From contig CAJUQU010000289.1 of the NCBI GenBank assembly GCA_910588595.1, positions 1-5,237 on the forward strand: a DNA stretch of 5,237 nucleotides. Reading direction: 5' to 3'. Position numbers and translations under genes: made by a program. Position 1 is the first letter of the stretch, and each line of letters starts with the position of its first letter. The notes beneath the pieces are model-generated. The model saw only the letters and a program-made list of their open reading frames with translations. It ran no database searches and was not told the DNA's origin. This stretch comes from an uncultured Lachnospiraceae bacterium (GTDB lineage: Bacteria > Bacillota_A > Clostridia > Lachnospirales > Lachnospiraceae). Shown one piece after another: positions 1 to 5,064 of this stretch.

Positions 1-51
1 ATCAAAGGACAGATACCTGAATTTGTAAAAATATCTGAAAAAAATAATTAA
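1..51 (+). CDS. possible 3' end of an upstream gene (partial)
   Basis: Frame 1 is open from the window edge and reads IKGQIPEFVKISEKNN before a TAA stop at 49-51. The composition looks like a plausible protein C-terminus. However, 16 residues are too few to identify a family, and frame 2 is also open for eight codons, so the reading frame is not proven. The stop overlaps the -35 box proposed for the next gene. No terminator hairpin is visible between this stop and the next gene, so some read-through into the lactonase gene is possible. Confidence 0.3.
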   Translation: MKGQIPEFVKISEKNN

Positions 52-76
52 CAAATAGCATCTCTTGTGATAAAAT
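48..76 (+). promoter_or_regulatory. sigma-A-type promoter for the lactonase-family gene
   Basis: A -35 box TTAACA (48-53) lies 17 bp from a -10 box TAAAAT (71-76). The -10 is preceded by TGA (68-70), giving an extended -10. Each box differs from consensus at one position. Transcription would begin near 83, leaving a leader of about 50 nt before the ATG at 135. The call rests on sequence alone, in an AT-rich region where chance matches are common, but the spacing and the TG motif support it. Confidence 0.6.
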
Positions 77-93
77 ATTTATATATATTTGTC

Positions 94-107
94 TATAAAA
101 TTTTATA
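94..107. repeat. perfect 14-bp AT palindrome in the lactonase leader
   Basis: TATAAAATTTTATA is a perfect palindrome just downstream of the proposed start of transcription and 13 bp before the SD. It could be an operator for a dimeric repressor. It consists only of A and T in a very AT-rich stretch, so chance is a serious alternative. Confidence 0.3.
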
Positions 108-120
108 TAAATGTGTAATC

Positions 121-126
121 AGGAGG
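121..126 (+). promoter_or_regulatory. RBS that fixes the lactonase start
   Basis: AGGAGG is separated by 8 nt from the ATG at 135. The longer reading from the ATG at 111 would place this SD inside the coding region and has no SD of its own, so 135 is the preferred start. Confidence 0.85.
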
Positions 127-134
127 AGAACAGA

Positions 135-1190
135 ATGGCAGAAAAGAAATGTGTAGCTTATGTATCTACCTATACAATGGGCGATAAGCATGGCATTAAG
201 ATCTATGATGTTGACTTGGAACATGGACGTTTTAGTGAGAAAGGATCTGTGCATATCACCAATTCCTCATATGTCACTATCTCGCACAACCGAAAGTATC
301 TCTACGCGATCACAGATACAGGTGTTTCAAGCTATCGGATTTTACCGGATGGGAATCTGGAATTTGTGAACACTGCTTCCACAAACAGTATGAGAGGCTG
401 CTATCTCTCGACTGATTATGAGGACAAGTTCCTGTTCTGTGCGGGCTATCATGATGGAAAGATCACAGTGCTGCACTTAGATTCCAGCACAGGGGCAGTG
501 GATGCCATTACAGATGAGGTATTTCACAAGGGACTTGGCAGTATAGCGGAGAGAAGTTACCGTCCGCATATCAGTTGTGTCAAAATGACGAGGGATAACA
601 AATATCTGTGCGCGGCAGACCTTGGAATCGATTATGTGAATATCTATCGGCTCGATCATGAGAGAGGGATACTGAGACAGGTGGATATCATCCGATGTGA
701 TATCGATTCTGCGCCAAGACATCTCAAGTTTTCGGAGGATGGGCAGTATTTGTATATTGTCAGCGAGATGAAAAACTGTATTGATGTGTTCAAATATTAT
801 GAGGAGGACAATGTACCTTATTTTGATCTGATACAGACAATACCGACTTCAGATAAATTCGAGGTAAAGGGGGTTGCGGCGAGTGCGCTCAATATCTCTG
901 ACGACGGCAGATATATTCTGACATCGACTGCAGGTGATAACTGTGTGTCCCTGTTTCAGATCAATCAGGGGACAGGAGAGCTTACAAGGCTGTTTTATCT
1001 GCCTGTAAGCGGTGAGTATCCCAAGGATGCAGCGCTGTTTCCGGATAATAAGCACCTTGTGAGCTTAAATCATGAGTCCAATACAATGACGTTCTTCCGG
1101 GTAGATTATGAGAATAATTATATGGTAATGAATGGCAAGGAGCTTGAGATCAATCAGGCAAACTGCATCATATTTCATGAGCTTTCATAA
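135..1190 (+). CDS. lactonase family beta-propeller protein (6-phosphogluconolactonase-like)
   Basis: This encodes 351 residues, normal for the Pgl/YbhE-type lactonase family. These are seven-bladed propellers, some of which hydrolyse 6-phosphogluconolactone in the oxidative pentose phosphate pathway. Blade-type repeats run throughout: SHNRKYLYAIT (50-60), the family landmark RPHISCVKMTRDNKYLCAADLG (143-164), APRHLKFSEDGQYLYIV (193-209), LNISDDGRYILTS (252-264) and GEYPKDAALFPDNKHLVSLN (293-312). There is no signal peptide or membrane segment, so the protein should be cytosolic. The first residues, KKCVAYVSTYT, match the usual opening strand of the family. The start at 135 is chosen because AGGAGG lies 8 nt upstream. 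The gene stands alone, with its own promoter and a shared terminator with convergent aroC, so context does not reveal the substrate. Fold assignment is secure. The 6-phosphogluconolactonase activity is only a family-level inference, and another sugar lactone or a non-enzymatic role remains possible. Confidence 0.88.
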   Translation: MAEKKCVAYVSTYTMGDKHGIKIYDVDLEHGRFSEKGSVHITNSSYVTISHNRKYLYAITDTGVSSYRILPDGNLEFVNTASTNSMRGCYLSTDYEDKFLFCAGYHDGKITVLHLDSSTGAVDAITDEVFHKGLGSIAERSYRPHISCVKMTRDNKYLCAADLGIDYVNIYRLDHERGILRQVDIIRCDIDSAPRHLKFSEDGQYLYIVSEMKNCIDVFKYYEEDNVPYFDLIQTIPTSDKFEVKGVAASALNISDDGRYILTSTAGDNCVSLFQINQGTGELTRLFYLPVSGEYPKDAALFPDNKHLVSLNHESNTMTFFRVDYENNYMVMNGKELEINQANCIIFHELS

Positions 1191-1210
1191 TGAAGGAATG
1201 GCGTAGATAA

Positions 1211-1246
1211 ACAAATAAAAAGTGGCAGAAGCCACTTTTTATTTGT
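1211..1246. terminator. bidirectional intrinsic terminator between the lactonase gene and aroC
   Basis: Two perfectly complementary 16-nt arms (1211-1226 and 1231-1246) enclose the 4-nt loop AGAA. The GC-rich core GTGGC/GCCAC is flanked by A5 on one side and T5 on the other, so each strand ends its core hairpin with TTTTTATTTGT. It therefore fits a terminator for both convergent genes. The left-going side overlaps the last two codons and the stop of aroC (1239-1241). Confidence 0.92.
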
Positions 1247-2354
1247 CATAAAATCGTTTGATCTGATCGATTCTGGAAGTCATATTCTGCAGGAGCATAT
1301 CAAGTATGGTAAGTGCGGTCATGGATTCCACAACAACGACGGCTCTTGGAACGATGATCGGGTCATGACGTCCTTTGATCTGGACAGTTACATCTTCACC
1401 GTTTTTGTTCACGGTGTTCTGTTTCTGAAATATGGACGGTGTGGGTTTAAAGTGCGCGCGCAGTACGATCTCTGAGCCGTCACTGATTCCTCCGAGGATT
1501 CCTCCTGCATGGTTTGTGGATTTGGTTATTCTGTTGTCACTCATGCGAAAACTGTCGTTGTTCGTGGAGCCGTTTGCGGCGGATACTTTTACACCATCCC
1601 CGATTTCGAATGCTTTGACAGCACCGATTGACATGATCGCCCTGGCAAGATTCGCATCAAGCTTTTCGAATACTGGTTCTCCGATTCCTGCGGGCATGTT
1701 CAGAATGCGGCAGACAACAATTCCGCCGGCTGAGTCGAGATCTTCCATACATCGCTTTAGATAGGCTTCCGCCCTGAGAGAGGTTTCTCTGTCAGGCATG
1801 CCAGTCGGATTGCTTCTTGCCTCTTGGATATCCAGCTGATCCAAGGGACATTCGGGATTCGGTATCTCGATGCTGCCAATTGCCTGTGTGTAAGCTGATA
1901 CTGTAATGCCGAGTTCCGCCAGAAGTTTTGCGGCGATAGCGCCGGCAGCGACACGGCCGATCGTCTCGCGTCCCGAAGAACGCCCTCCGCCGCGGTAATC
2001 CCTGAAACCATACTTCTGATCAAAGGTATAGTCTGCATGACCGGGGCGGTAGTAGGAGGCAATATCACTGTAATCGGATGATTTCTGTGAGGTATTGCGC
2101 ACGAGCATGGAGATCGGCGTGCCGGTTGTCCGTCCCTCAAAGATTCCGGATAGGATCTCCACACTGTCTGATTCTTTTCTCTGAGTTGCATAGCGTGAGG
2201 CGCCCGGTTTTCTTCTGTCAAGATATACCTGTATATCTGACTCACTCAATTCAAGTCCGGCAGGGCATCCGTCGACGACGACACCGATGCCGGGACCATG
2301 GGATTCTCCCCATGTCGTGATTTTGAACATGTTTCCAAATGTTGAACCTGCCAT
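1239..2354 (-). CDS. aroC: chorismate synthase
   Basis: This encodes 371 residues, typical length. AroC converts 5-enolpyruvylshikimate-3-phosphate to chorismate, the last shikimate-pathway step, using reduced FMN in the cytosol. The three family signatures are visible: GESHGPGIGVVVDGCPAG (16-33), GGGRSSGRETIGRVAAGA (122-139) and KGRHDPIIVPRAVVVVES (327-344). The two histidines known to matter in the family appear as H19 (GESHG) and H106 (RPGHAD), and the conserved Asp of RHDP is D331. RRKPG (47-51) is also conserved. The start at 2354 is chosen because GGAAAGGAA lies 6 nt upstream and the protein then begins MAGSTFGNMFKITTWGES, as expected. The 12 extra residues from an ATG at 2390 do not resemble the family. 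The gene appears monocistronic here, without other aro genes, and has its own strong promoter. No truncation or frameshift is seen. Confidence 0.98.
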   Translation of the reverse strand: MAGSTFGNMFKITTWGESHGPGIGVVVDGCPAGLELSESDIQVYLDRRKPGASRYATQRKESDSVEILSGIFEGRTTGTPISMLVRNTSQKSSDYSDIASYYRPGHADYTFDQKYGFRDYRGGGRSSGRETIGRVAAGAIAAKLLAELGITVSAYTQAIGSIEIPNPECPLDQLDIQEARSNPTGMPDRETSLRAEAYLKRCMEDLDSAGGIVVCRILNMPAGIGEPVFEKLDANLARAIMSIGAVKAFEIGDGVKVSAANGSTNNDSFRMSDNRITKSTNHAGGILGGISDGSEIVLRAHFKPTPSIFQKQNTVNKNGEDVTVQIKGRHDPIIVPRAVVVVESMTALTILDMLLQNMTSRIDQIKRFYDK

Positions 2355-2360
2355 GATTGT

Positions 2361-2369
2361 TTCCTTTCC
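2361..2369 (-). promoter_or_regulatory. RBS that fixes the aroC start
   Basis: Read on the minus strand the sequence is GGAAAGGAA, 6 nt before the ATG at 2354. The alternative ATG at 2390 lacks an SD. Confidence 0.8.
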
Positions 2370-2376
2370 GTACAGT

Positions 2377-2395
2377 GTGAAAAAGAGCATTTCAC
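2377..2395 (-). other. small hairpin in the aroC leader
   Basis: On the minus strand GTGAAA (2395-2390) pairs with TTTCAC (2382-2377) around a 7-nt loop, seven nt upstream of the aroC SD. It is short, lacks a T-run and is weak. It may slightly shape the leader RNA or mean nothing. Confidence 0.25.
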
Positions 2396-2453
2396 CATCC
2401 TGATCTTAAACATATTTACTTAAATTTTTATTAAATATTTTTGCAAATAAAGG

Positions 2454-2480
2454 TTGCATTTATAGACTATAACGTATAAT
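2454..2480 (+). promoter_or_regulatory. candidate distal promoter for the M15 peptidase gene
   Basis: TTGCAT (2454-2459) precedes a consensus TATAAT (2475-2480) with a short 15-bp spacer. Its -10 box ends directly next to the -10 box of the opposing aroC promoter, so polymerases could not occupy both sites at once. The short spacer and the distance of about 200 nt to the gene make it a weaker candidate. Confidence 0.35.
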
Positions 2481-2509
2481 ATTATAATTGTACATGATAG
2501 CAAAATCAA
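2481..2509 (-). promoter_or_regulatory. aroC promoter (sigma-A type)
   Basis: On the minus strand TTGATT (2509-2504) is followed after exactly 17 bp by a consensus TATAAT (2486-2481). Transcription would begin near 2474, giving a leader of about 120 nt before the aroC ATG. This is one of the two best promoter matches in the window. Confidence 0.75.
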
Positions 2510-2535
2510 GATGTATTGTTTTTTATTTTATTTTT

Positions 2536-2558
2536 TGCAAAATATTGATGCAAAATAT
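2536..2558. repeat. tandem TGCAAAATAT direct repeat
   Basis: TGCAAAATAT occurs at 2536-2545 and again at 2549-2558, a 13-bp period. A related TTGCAAATA lies at 2441-2449. The second copy sits in the -35/spacer region of the plus-strand candidate promoter at 2545-2576, so the repeats could bind a regulator. No known regulator motif is recognised. Confidence 0.4.
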
Positions 2559-2576
2559 AGAACAGTATGTTATGCT
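2545..2576 (+). promoter_or_regulatory. candidate promoter for the M15 peptidase gene
   Basis: TTGATG (2545-2550) is followed after 17 bp by TGTTAT (2568-2573). Alternatively, TGTTATGCT (2568-2576) reads as an extended -10 with box TATGCT (2571-2576). The two readings overlap and differ in the predicted start by 3 nt. The leader would be about 100 nt. Confidence 0.45.
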
Positions 2577-2600
2577 ATACATATATGTGGTGTTACATAT

Positions 2601-2629
2601 TTGAAAGCAAACATTCAGAGCATCATGAT
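2601..2629 (+). promoter_or_regulatory. candidate proximal promoter for the M15 peptidase gene
   Basis: TTGAAA (2601-2606) lies 17 bp before CATGAT (2624-2629). The -35 is one base from consensus and the -10 matches four of six bases. It would give a leader of about 48 nt. It competes with the promoter at 2545-2576, and the sequence cannot say which is used. Confidence 0.35.
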
Positions 2630-2670
2630 TAAAACAATTGTAAAAACTTCTATTTGAGAAAAACAGATTG

Positions 2671-2679
2671 AGGATGAGG
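2671..2679 (+). promoter_or_regulatory. RBS of the M15 peptidase gene
   Basis: AGGATGAGG lies 4 nt before the ATG at 2684. It supports the long N-terminus over the internal ATG at 2816, which has no SD. Confidence 0.7.
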
Positions 2680-2683
2680 CATA

Positions 2684-3724
2684 ATGAAAAGAACTTGGAA
2701 GGACAACCTTACAGCAAAAATGCGGCAGCAGATCAAAAATCATAAGCGGCTGAAACTGCCGATCACAGTATGTATGCTGTTGGTTATACTGTTTTGTAAC
2801 ATCATTTTTTATTTCATGTATAATACAAAGCGGTTGGCGAGTGTTTTAGTCATTTTGATCTTTTTTGTTGTCAGCAGCAGTTTTTCTTTCCCGACAGAAG
2901 CAGATATCATGGAGACTGCGTATGAATCTGAGTGGGCTGAGATCCAGGAAAGTTATGAATATGTTCCCACAACTTTTCATATTCGCGAAGAAAAAGTTCT
3001 AGACGATGACGATGTCTTAGTGGGCTATGACAACGAGGAACTCAATGTCTCTGCGAATGAGATCGATCAGTATTCTCTTGATGATATCATGGAAGCGAAT
3101 GAAGTGAGCAAGGAGATCAGCGATACATATTTACCAACCACTTCAAAGTTATCGAAAGAAGACTGGAGGTTGGTTCTTGTAAACAAACAGCATCCGGTTC
3201 CGGAGGATTATACTGTCACGCTCGGTAAGATCAAAGGCTCCATGAAGTGTGATATCCGTATATTGGATGATCTCACGGACATGATGCAGGCGGCAAAGGC
3301 GGACGGGATCCATCTGGTGGTCTGCTCTCCTTACAGGGATTACAACAGGCAGACTGTTTTGTTTAACCGCAAGATTGATTATTATATGGAAGAGGGACAC
3401 TCCTACATGGAAGCTTACAAACTTGCATCGATGACAGTGACAGTTCCCGGGGCGAGCGAACATCAGATCGGATTGGCTTTGGACATCGTCAGCACTACTT
3501 ATTCGTGGCTGGAGATCGATTTTGGAGAGACTGAGGCAGGCAGATGGCTAAAGGAGCACTGTGACGAGTATGGTTTTATCCTCAGATATCCTGAGGGGAA
3601 AGAGTACATAACAGGTATCCAGTATGAGCCATGGCATTTTCGGTATGTAGGAAAGGAAGCAGCTGCACAGATCATGGAGCGGGATATCACGCTTGAAGAA
3701 TTTGTCGAGGAGTTAGAGCAATAG
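2684..3724 (+). CDS. membrane-anchored M15 family D-alanyl-D-alanine carboxypeptidase (VanY-like)
   Basis: The protein has 346 residues. M15B peptidases are zinc enzymes that remove the terminal D-Ala from peptidoglycan stem peptides outside the membrane. The catalytic domain spans about 160-335. It shows SPYRDYNRQ (215-223, the SxYR substrate-binding motif plus Gln), SEHQIGLALDI (258-268, zinc ligands H260 and D267) and EPWHFRYVG (315-323, catalytic base E315 and zinc ligand H318). All key residues are present. The N-terminus is basic, then two hydrophobic segments follow (26-46 and 51-69) separated only by NTKR. Next comes an acidic linker (72-150, 25 Asp/Glu against 3 Lys/Arg). The start is set by AGGATGAGG. 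The gene is divergent from aroC and followed by a hairpin terminator, then tgt. No van resistance genes are nearby, so routine wall trimming is more likely than vancomycin resistance. The exact substrate (D,D- or L,D-peptide) cannot be read from the sequence. Confidence 0.9.
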   Translation: MKRTWKDNLTAKMRQQIKNHKRLKLPITVCMLLVILFCNIIFYFMYNTKRLASVLVILIFFVVSSSFSFPTEADIMETAYESEWAEIQESYEYVPTTFHIREEKVLDDDDVLVGYDNEELNVSANEIDQYSLDDIMEANEVSKEISDTYLPTTSKLSKEDWRLVLVNKQHPVPEDYTVTLGKIKGSMKCDIRILDDLTDMMQAAKADGIHLVVCSPYRDYNRQTVLFNRKIDYYMEEGHSYMEAYKLASMTVTVPGASEHQIGLALDIVSTTYSWLEIDFGETEAGRWLKEHCDEYGFILRYPEGKEYITGIQYEPWHFRYVGKEAAAQIMERDITLEEFVEELEQ

Positions 3725-3729
3725 CAGGG

Positions 3730-3774
3730 AAATATCGTCTCCGGCAGCATTTTGGCACGCCGGAGCGTTATTTT
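3730..3774 (+). terminator. intrinsic terminator or attenuator between the M15 gene and tgt
   Basis: A perfect 7-bp GC-rich stem CTCCGGC (3739-3745)/GCCGGAG (3759-3765) encloses a 13-nt loop. After a bulged T it extends through CG/CG and, beyond one mismatch, AAATA/TATTT. The descending side ends in TTATTTT (3768-3774), which serves as a moderate U-tract. It starts 5 nt after the M15 stop and ends 5 nt before the tgt SD. Confidence 0.65.
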
Positions 3775-3779
3775 GCATG

Positions 3780-3785
3780 AAAGGA
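3780..3785 (+). promoter_or_regulatory. RBS that fixes the tgt start
   Basis: AAAGGA is separated by 6 nt from the ATG at 3792. The in-frame ATG at 3777 has no SD and would put this motif inside the coding sequence. Confidence 0.75.
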
Positions 3786-3791
3786 ATATCA

Positions 3792-4922
3792 ATGTATAAG
3801 TTATTAAAGCAGGAAGGGCGCGCCAAGCGGGCGGAGGTCACGACTGTCCACGGCACGATCCAGACGCCGGTATTTATGAATGTCGGCACTGTTGCGGCGA
3901 TCAAGGGAGCTGTGTCCACAGCGGATCTGGAGGAAATCGGGACACAGGTAGAACTCTCCAACACGTATCATCTCCACGTCAGAACAGGAGATCAAGTGAT
4001 CAAACAGTTGGGTGGTCTTCACAGATTTATGTCATGGAACAAGCCGATCTTGACGGATTCAGGCGGATTTCAGGTGTTTTCGCTGGCAGGGCTTCGAAAG
4101 ATCAAAGAGGAGGGCGTATATTTCAACTCTCACATTGACGGCAGAAAGATTTTTATGGGACCGGAGGAGAGTATGCAGATCCAGTCAAATCTTGCATCTA
4201 CGATTGCCATGGCGTTTGACGAGTGCGCACCCAGCAAAGCGGACAGGCAGTATGTTGCAGATTCTGTGGAACGCACGACACGCTGGCTGGAACGGTGCAA
4301 AAACGAGATGAAACGGCTGAATTCCATGGAGGATACGATCAATAAAAATCAGATGCTGTTTGGCATCAATCAGGGAGCTGTCTACGCGGATATCCGGATC
4401 GAACATGCAAAGAGGATCGCCGAGATGGATCTGGACGGCTACGCTGTTGGCGGACTGGCAGTCGGGGAGACGCATGAGGAGATGTACCATATTCTTGATG
4501 AGACTGTACCTTTTCTGCCGAAGGACAAGCCAACCTATCTGATGGGGGTAGGGACGCCGGCAAATATTTTGGAGGGAGTGGAGCGTGGTATCGACTTTTT
4601 TGACTGTGTATATCCGACCAGAAATGGGCGGCACGGACATCTCTATACCAACCACGGCAAGATCAATCTCTTCAATGCGAAGTATGAGCTTGACGAAAGA
4701 CCGATCGAGGAAGGATGCGGCTGTCCGGCGTGCCGCAGATATTCGCGGGCTTACATCCGTCATCTGCTGAAGGCAAAGGAGATGCTCGGCTTGCGGCTCT
4801 GTGTCCTCCACAATCTCTATTTCTATAATACGATGATGACGGAGATCAGGGATGCGCTTGATGCAGGAGAATTTTCGGCTTACAAGAAACGCAAACTGGA
4901 AGGCATGACATCAGGTTTATAA
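3792..4922 (+). CDS. tgt: queuine/preQ1 tRNA-ribosyltransferase (tRNA-guanine transglycosylase)
   Basis: The protein has 376 residues, typical for bacterial Tgt. It replaces guanine 34 in the anticodon of GUN-type tRNAs (Asp, Asn, His, Tyr) with preQ1, the queuosine precursor. The TIM-barrel landmarks are in order: TPVFMNVGT (25-33), LTDSGGFQVFSL (87-98) with catalytic D89, AFDECAP (141-147), GINQGAVY (191-198), GYAVGGLAVGE (216-226), and FDCVYPTRNGRHG (270-282) with nucleophile D271. The structural zinc site is C309, C311 and C314 of CGCPAC, plus H340 in VLHN. The start at 3792 has an SD and gives MYKLLKQEGRAKRAEV. It lies 67 nt after the M15 stop, behind a hairpin that may limit read-through, and I find no clear promoter of its own. 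yajC follows after 142 nt, a common pairing. No queA or other queuosine gene is in view. No defects are seen. Confidence 0.98.
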   Translation: MYKLLKQEGRAKRAEVTTVHGTIQTPVFMNVGTVAAIKGAVSTADLEEIGTQVELSNTYHLHVRTGDQVIKQLGGLHRFMSWNKPILTDSGGFQVFSLAGLRKIKEEGVYFNSHIDGRKIFMGPEESMQIQSNLASTIAMAFDECAPSKADRQYVADSVERTTRWLERCKNEMKRLNSMEDTINKNQMLFGINQGAVYADIRIEHAKRIAEMDLDGYAVGGLAVGETHEEMYHILDETVPFLPKDKPTYLMGVGTPANILEGVERGIDFFDCVYPTRNGRHGHLYTNHGKINLFNAKYELDERPIEEGCGCPACRRYSRAYIRHLLKAKEMLGLRLCVLHNLYFYNTMMTEIRDALDAGEFSAYKKRKLEGMTSGL

Positions 4923-4931
4923 ATATTTTAC

Positions 4932-4967
4932 TTGAAGAATTGGAAATTCTTGTGTATGATATATACT
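4932..4967 (+). promoter_or_regulatory. candidate distal promoter(s) for yajC
   Basis: Two overlapping readings exist: TTGAAG (4932-4937) with 17 bp to TATGAT (4955-4960), and TTGGAA (4940-4945) with 16 bp to TATACT (4962-4967). Both are reasonable matches in an AT-rich stretch. At most one is likely real. Confidence 0.4.
4935..4951. repeat. perfect 7-bp inverted repeat after tgt
   Basis: AAGAATT (4935-4941) and AATTCTT (4945-4951) flank a GGA loop. There is no T-run after it, so it is a poor intrinsic terminator for tgt. It overlaps a candidate promoter (4940-4967) and could be an operator or a weak 3'-end structure. Confidence 0.4.
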
Positions 4968-4990
4968 ATGTGTTTTATATACCATCATTT

Positions 4991-5019
4991 TTGACTTAGG
5001 GACTCGAGAGATTTATAAC
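4991..5019 (+). promoter_or_regulatory. yajC promoter (sigma-A type)
   Basis: TTGACT (4991-4996) is followed after exactly 17 bp by TATAAC (5014-5019), each one base from consensus. Transcription would begin near 5026 and give a leader of about 40 nt. This lets yajC, and probably the genes after it, be expressed independently of tgt. Confidence 0.75.
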
Positions 5020-5027
5020 GGTTCCTG

Positions 5028-5042
5028 ATCTTAATCTAAGAT
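5028..5042 (+). other. small leader hairpin before the yajC RBS
   Basis: ATCTTA (5028-5033) and TAAGAT (5037-5042) pair around a 3-nt loop, ending 5 nt before AGGAGG. It is weak and AT-rich, but would form at the very 5' end of the predicted transcript, where such hairpins can stabilise mRNA. Function is speculative. Confidence 0.3.
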
Positions 5043-5047
5043 TCGTT

Positions 5048-5053
5048 AGGAGG
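5048..5053 (+). promoter_or_regulatory. yajC RBS with ambiguous start
   Basis: AGGAGG lies 11 nt before the ATG at 5065, slightly long, and 5 nt before an in-frame TTG at 5059. The two choices differ by two residues. ATG is preferred because TTG is a rarer start. Confidence 0.7.
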
Positions 5054-5064
5054 AATAATTGAAT

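Larger units (their letters stand above)
2355..2683. other. 329-bp divergent intergenic region, regulatory, no gene
   Basis: This AT-rich stretch separates divergent aroC and the M15 peptidase gene. I see no coding frame with an SD. It contains the aroC promoter on the minus strand, two or three plus-strand promoter candidates, a TGCAAAATAT tandem repeat, a 10-bp palindrome ACATATATGT (2579-2588) and long T-rich runs (around 2519-2536). No T-box or other riboswitch is recognisable. The aroC leader (about 120 nt) is too short and lacks the structures expected for amino-acid-sensing leaders. Confidence 0.7.

Noticed and set aside
111..134. Upstream ATG extending the lactonase protein by eight residues
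   Set aside because: It has no SD, and the strong AGGAGG at 121-126 would then be inside the coding region at the correct distance from the ATG at 135.
1757..2245. 162-residue open frame overlapping aroC on the same strand
   Set aside because: aroC is unmistakable in its own frame over the whole stretch; this frame has no family features.
2355..2390. N-terminal extension of AroC by 12 residues (MLFFTLYGKETI)
   Set aside because: The SD GGAAAGGAA lies between the two ATGs, and chorismate synthases begin close to the GESHG motif as in the shorter form.
2355..2480. T-box or other amino-acid-sensing leader for aroC
   Set aside because: The predicted leader is about 120 nt, contains only a weak 6-bp hairpin, and no terminator/antiterminator pair is visible.
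2794..2824. Promoter-like TTGTAA and TATAAT inside the M15 coding region
   Set aside because: The spacer is 19 bp, and a transcript from it would start after the internal ATG at 2816, leaving no well-placed start codon.
3777..3791. tgt start at the upstream ATG (MKGIS...)
   Set aside because: It has no SD and begins 3 nt after the terminator U-tract; AAAGGA is well placed for the ATG at 3792.
3725..3791. preQ1 riboswitch before tgt
   Set aside because: The gap is too short beyond the GC-rich terminator hairpin, and I see no preQ1-type small hairpin with an A-rich tail reaching the SD.
4185..4811. 208-residue open frame antisense to tgt
   Set aside because: It lies wholly inside tgt, shows no recognisable motif, and is Arg/Cys/His-rich as expected for a shadow of a real gene.
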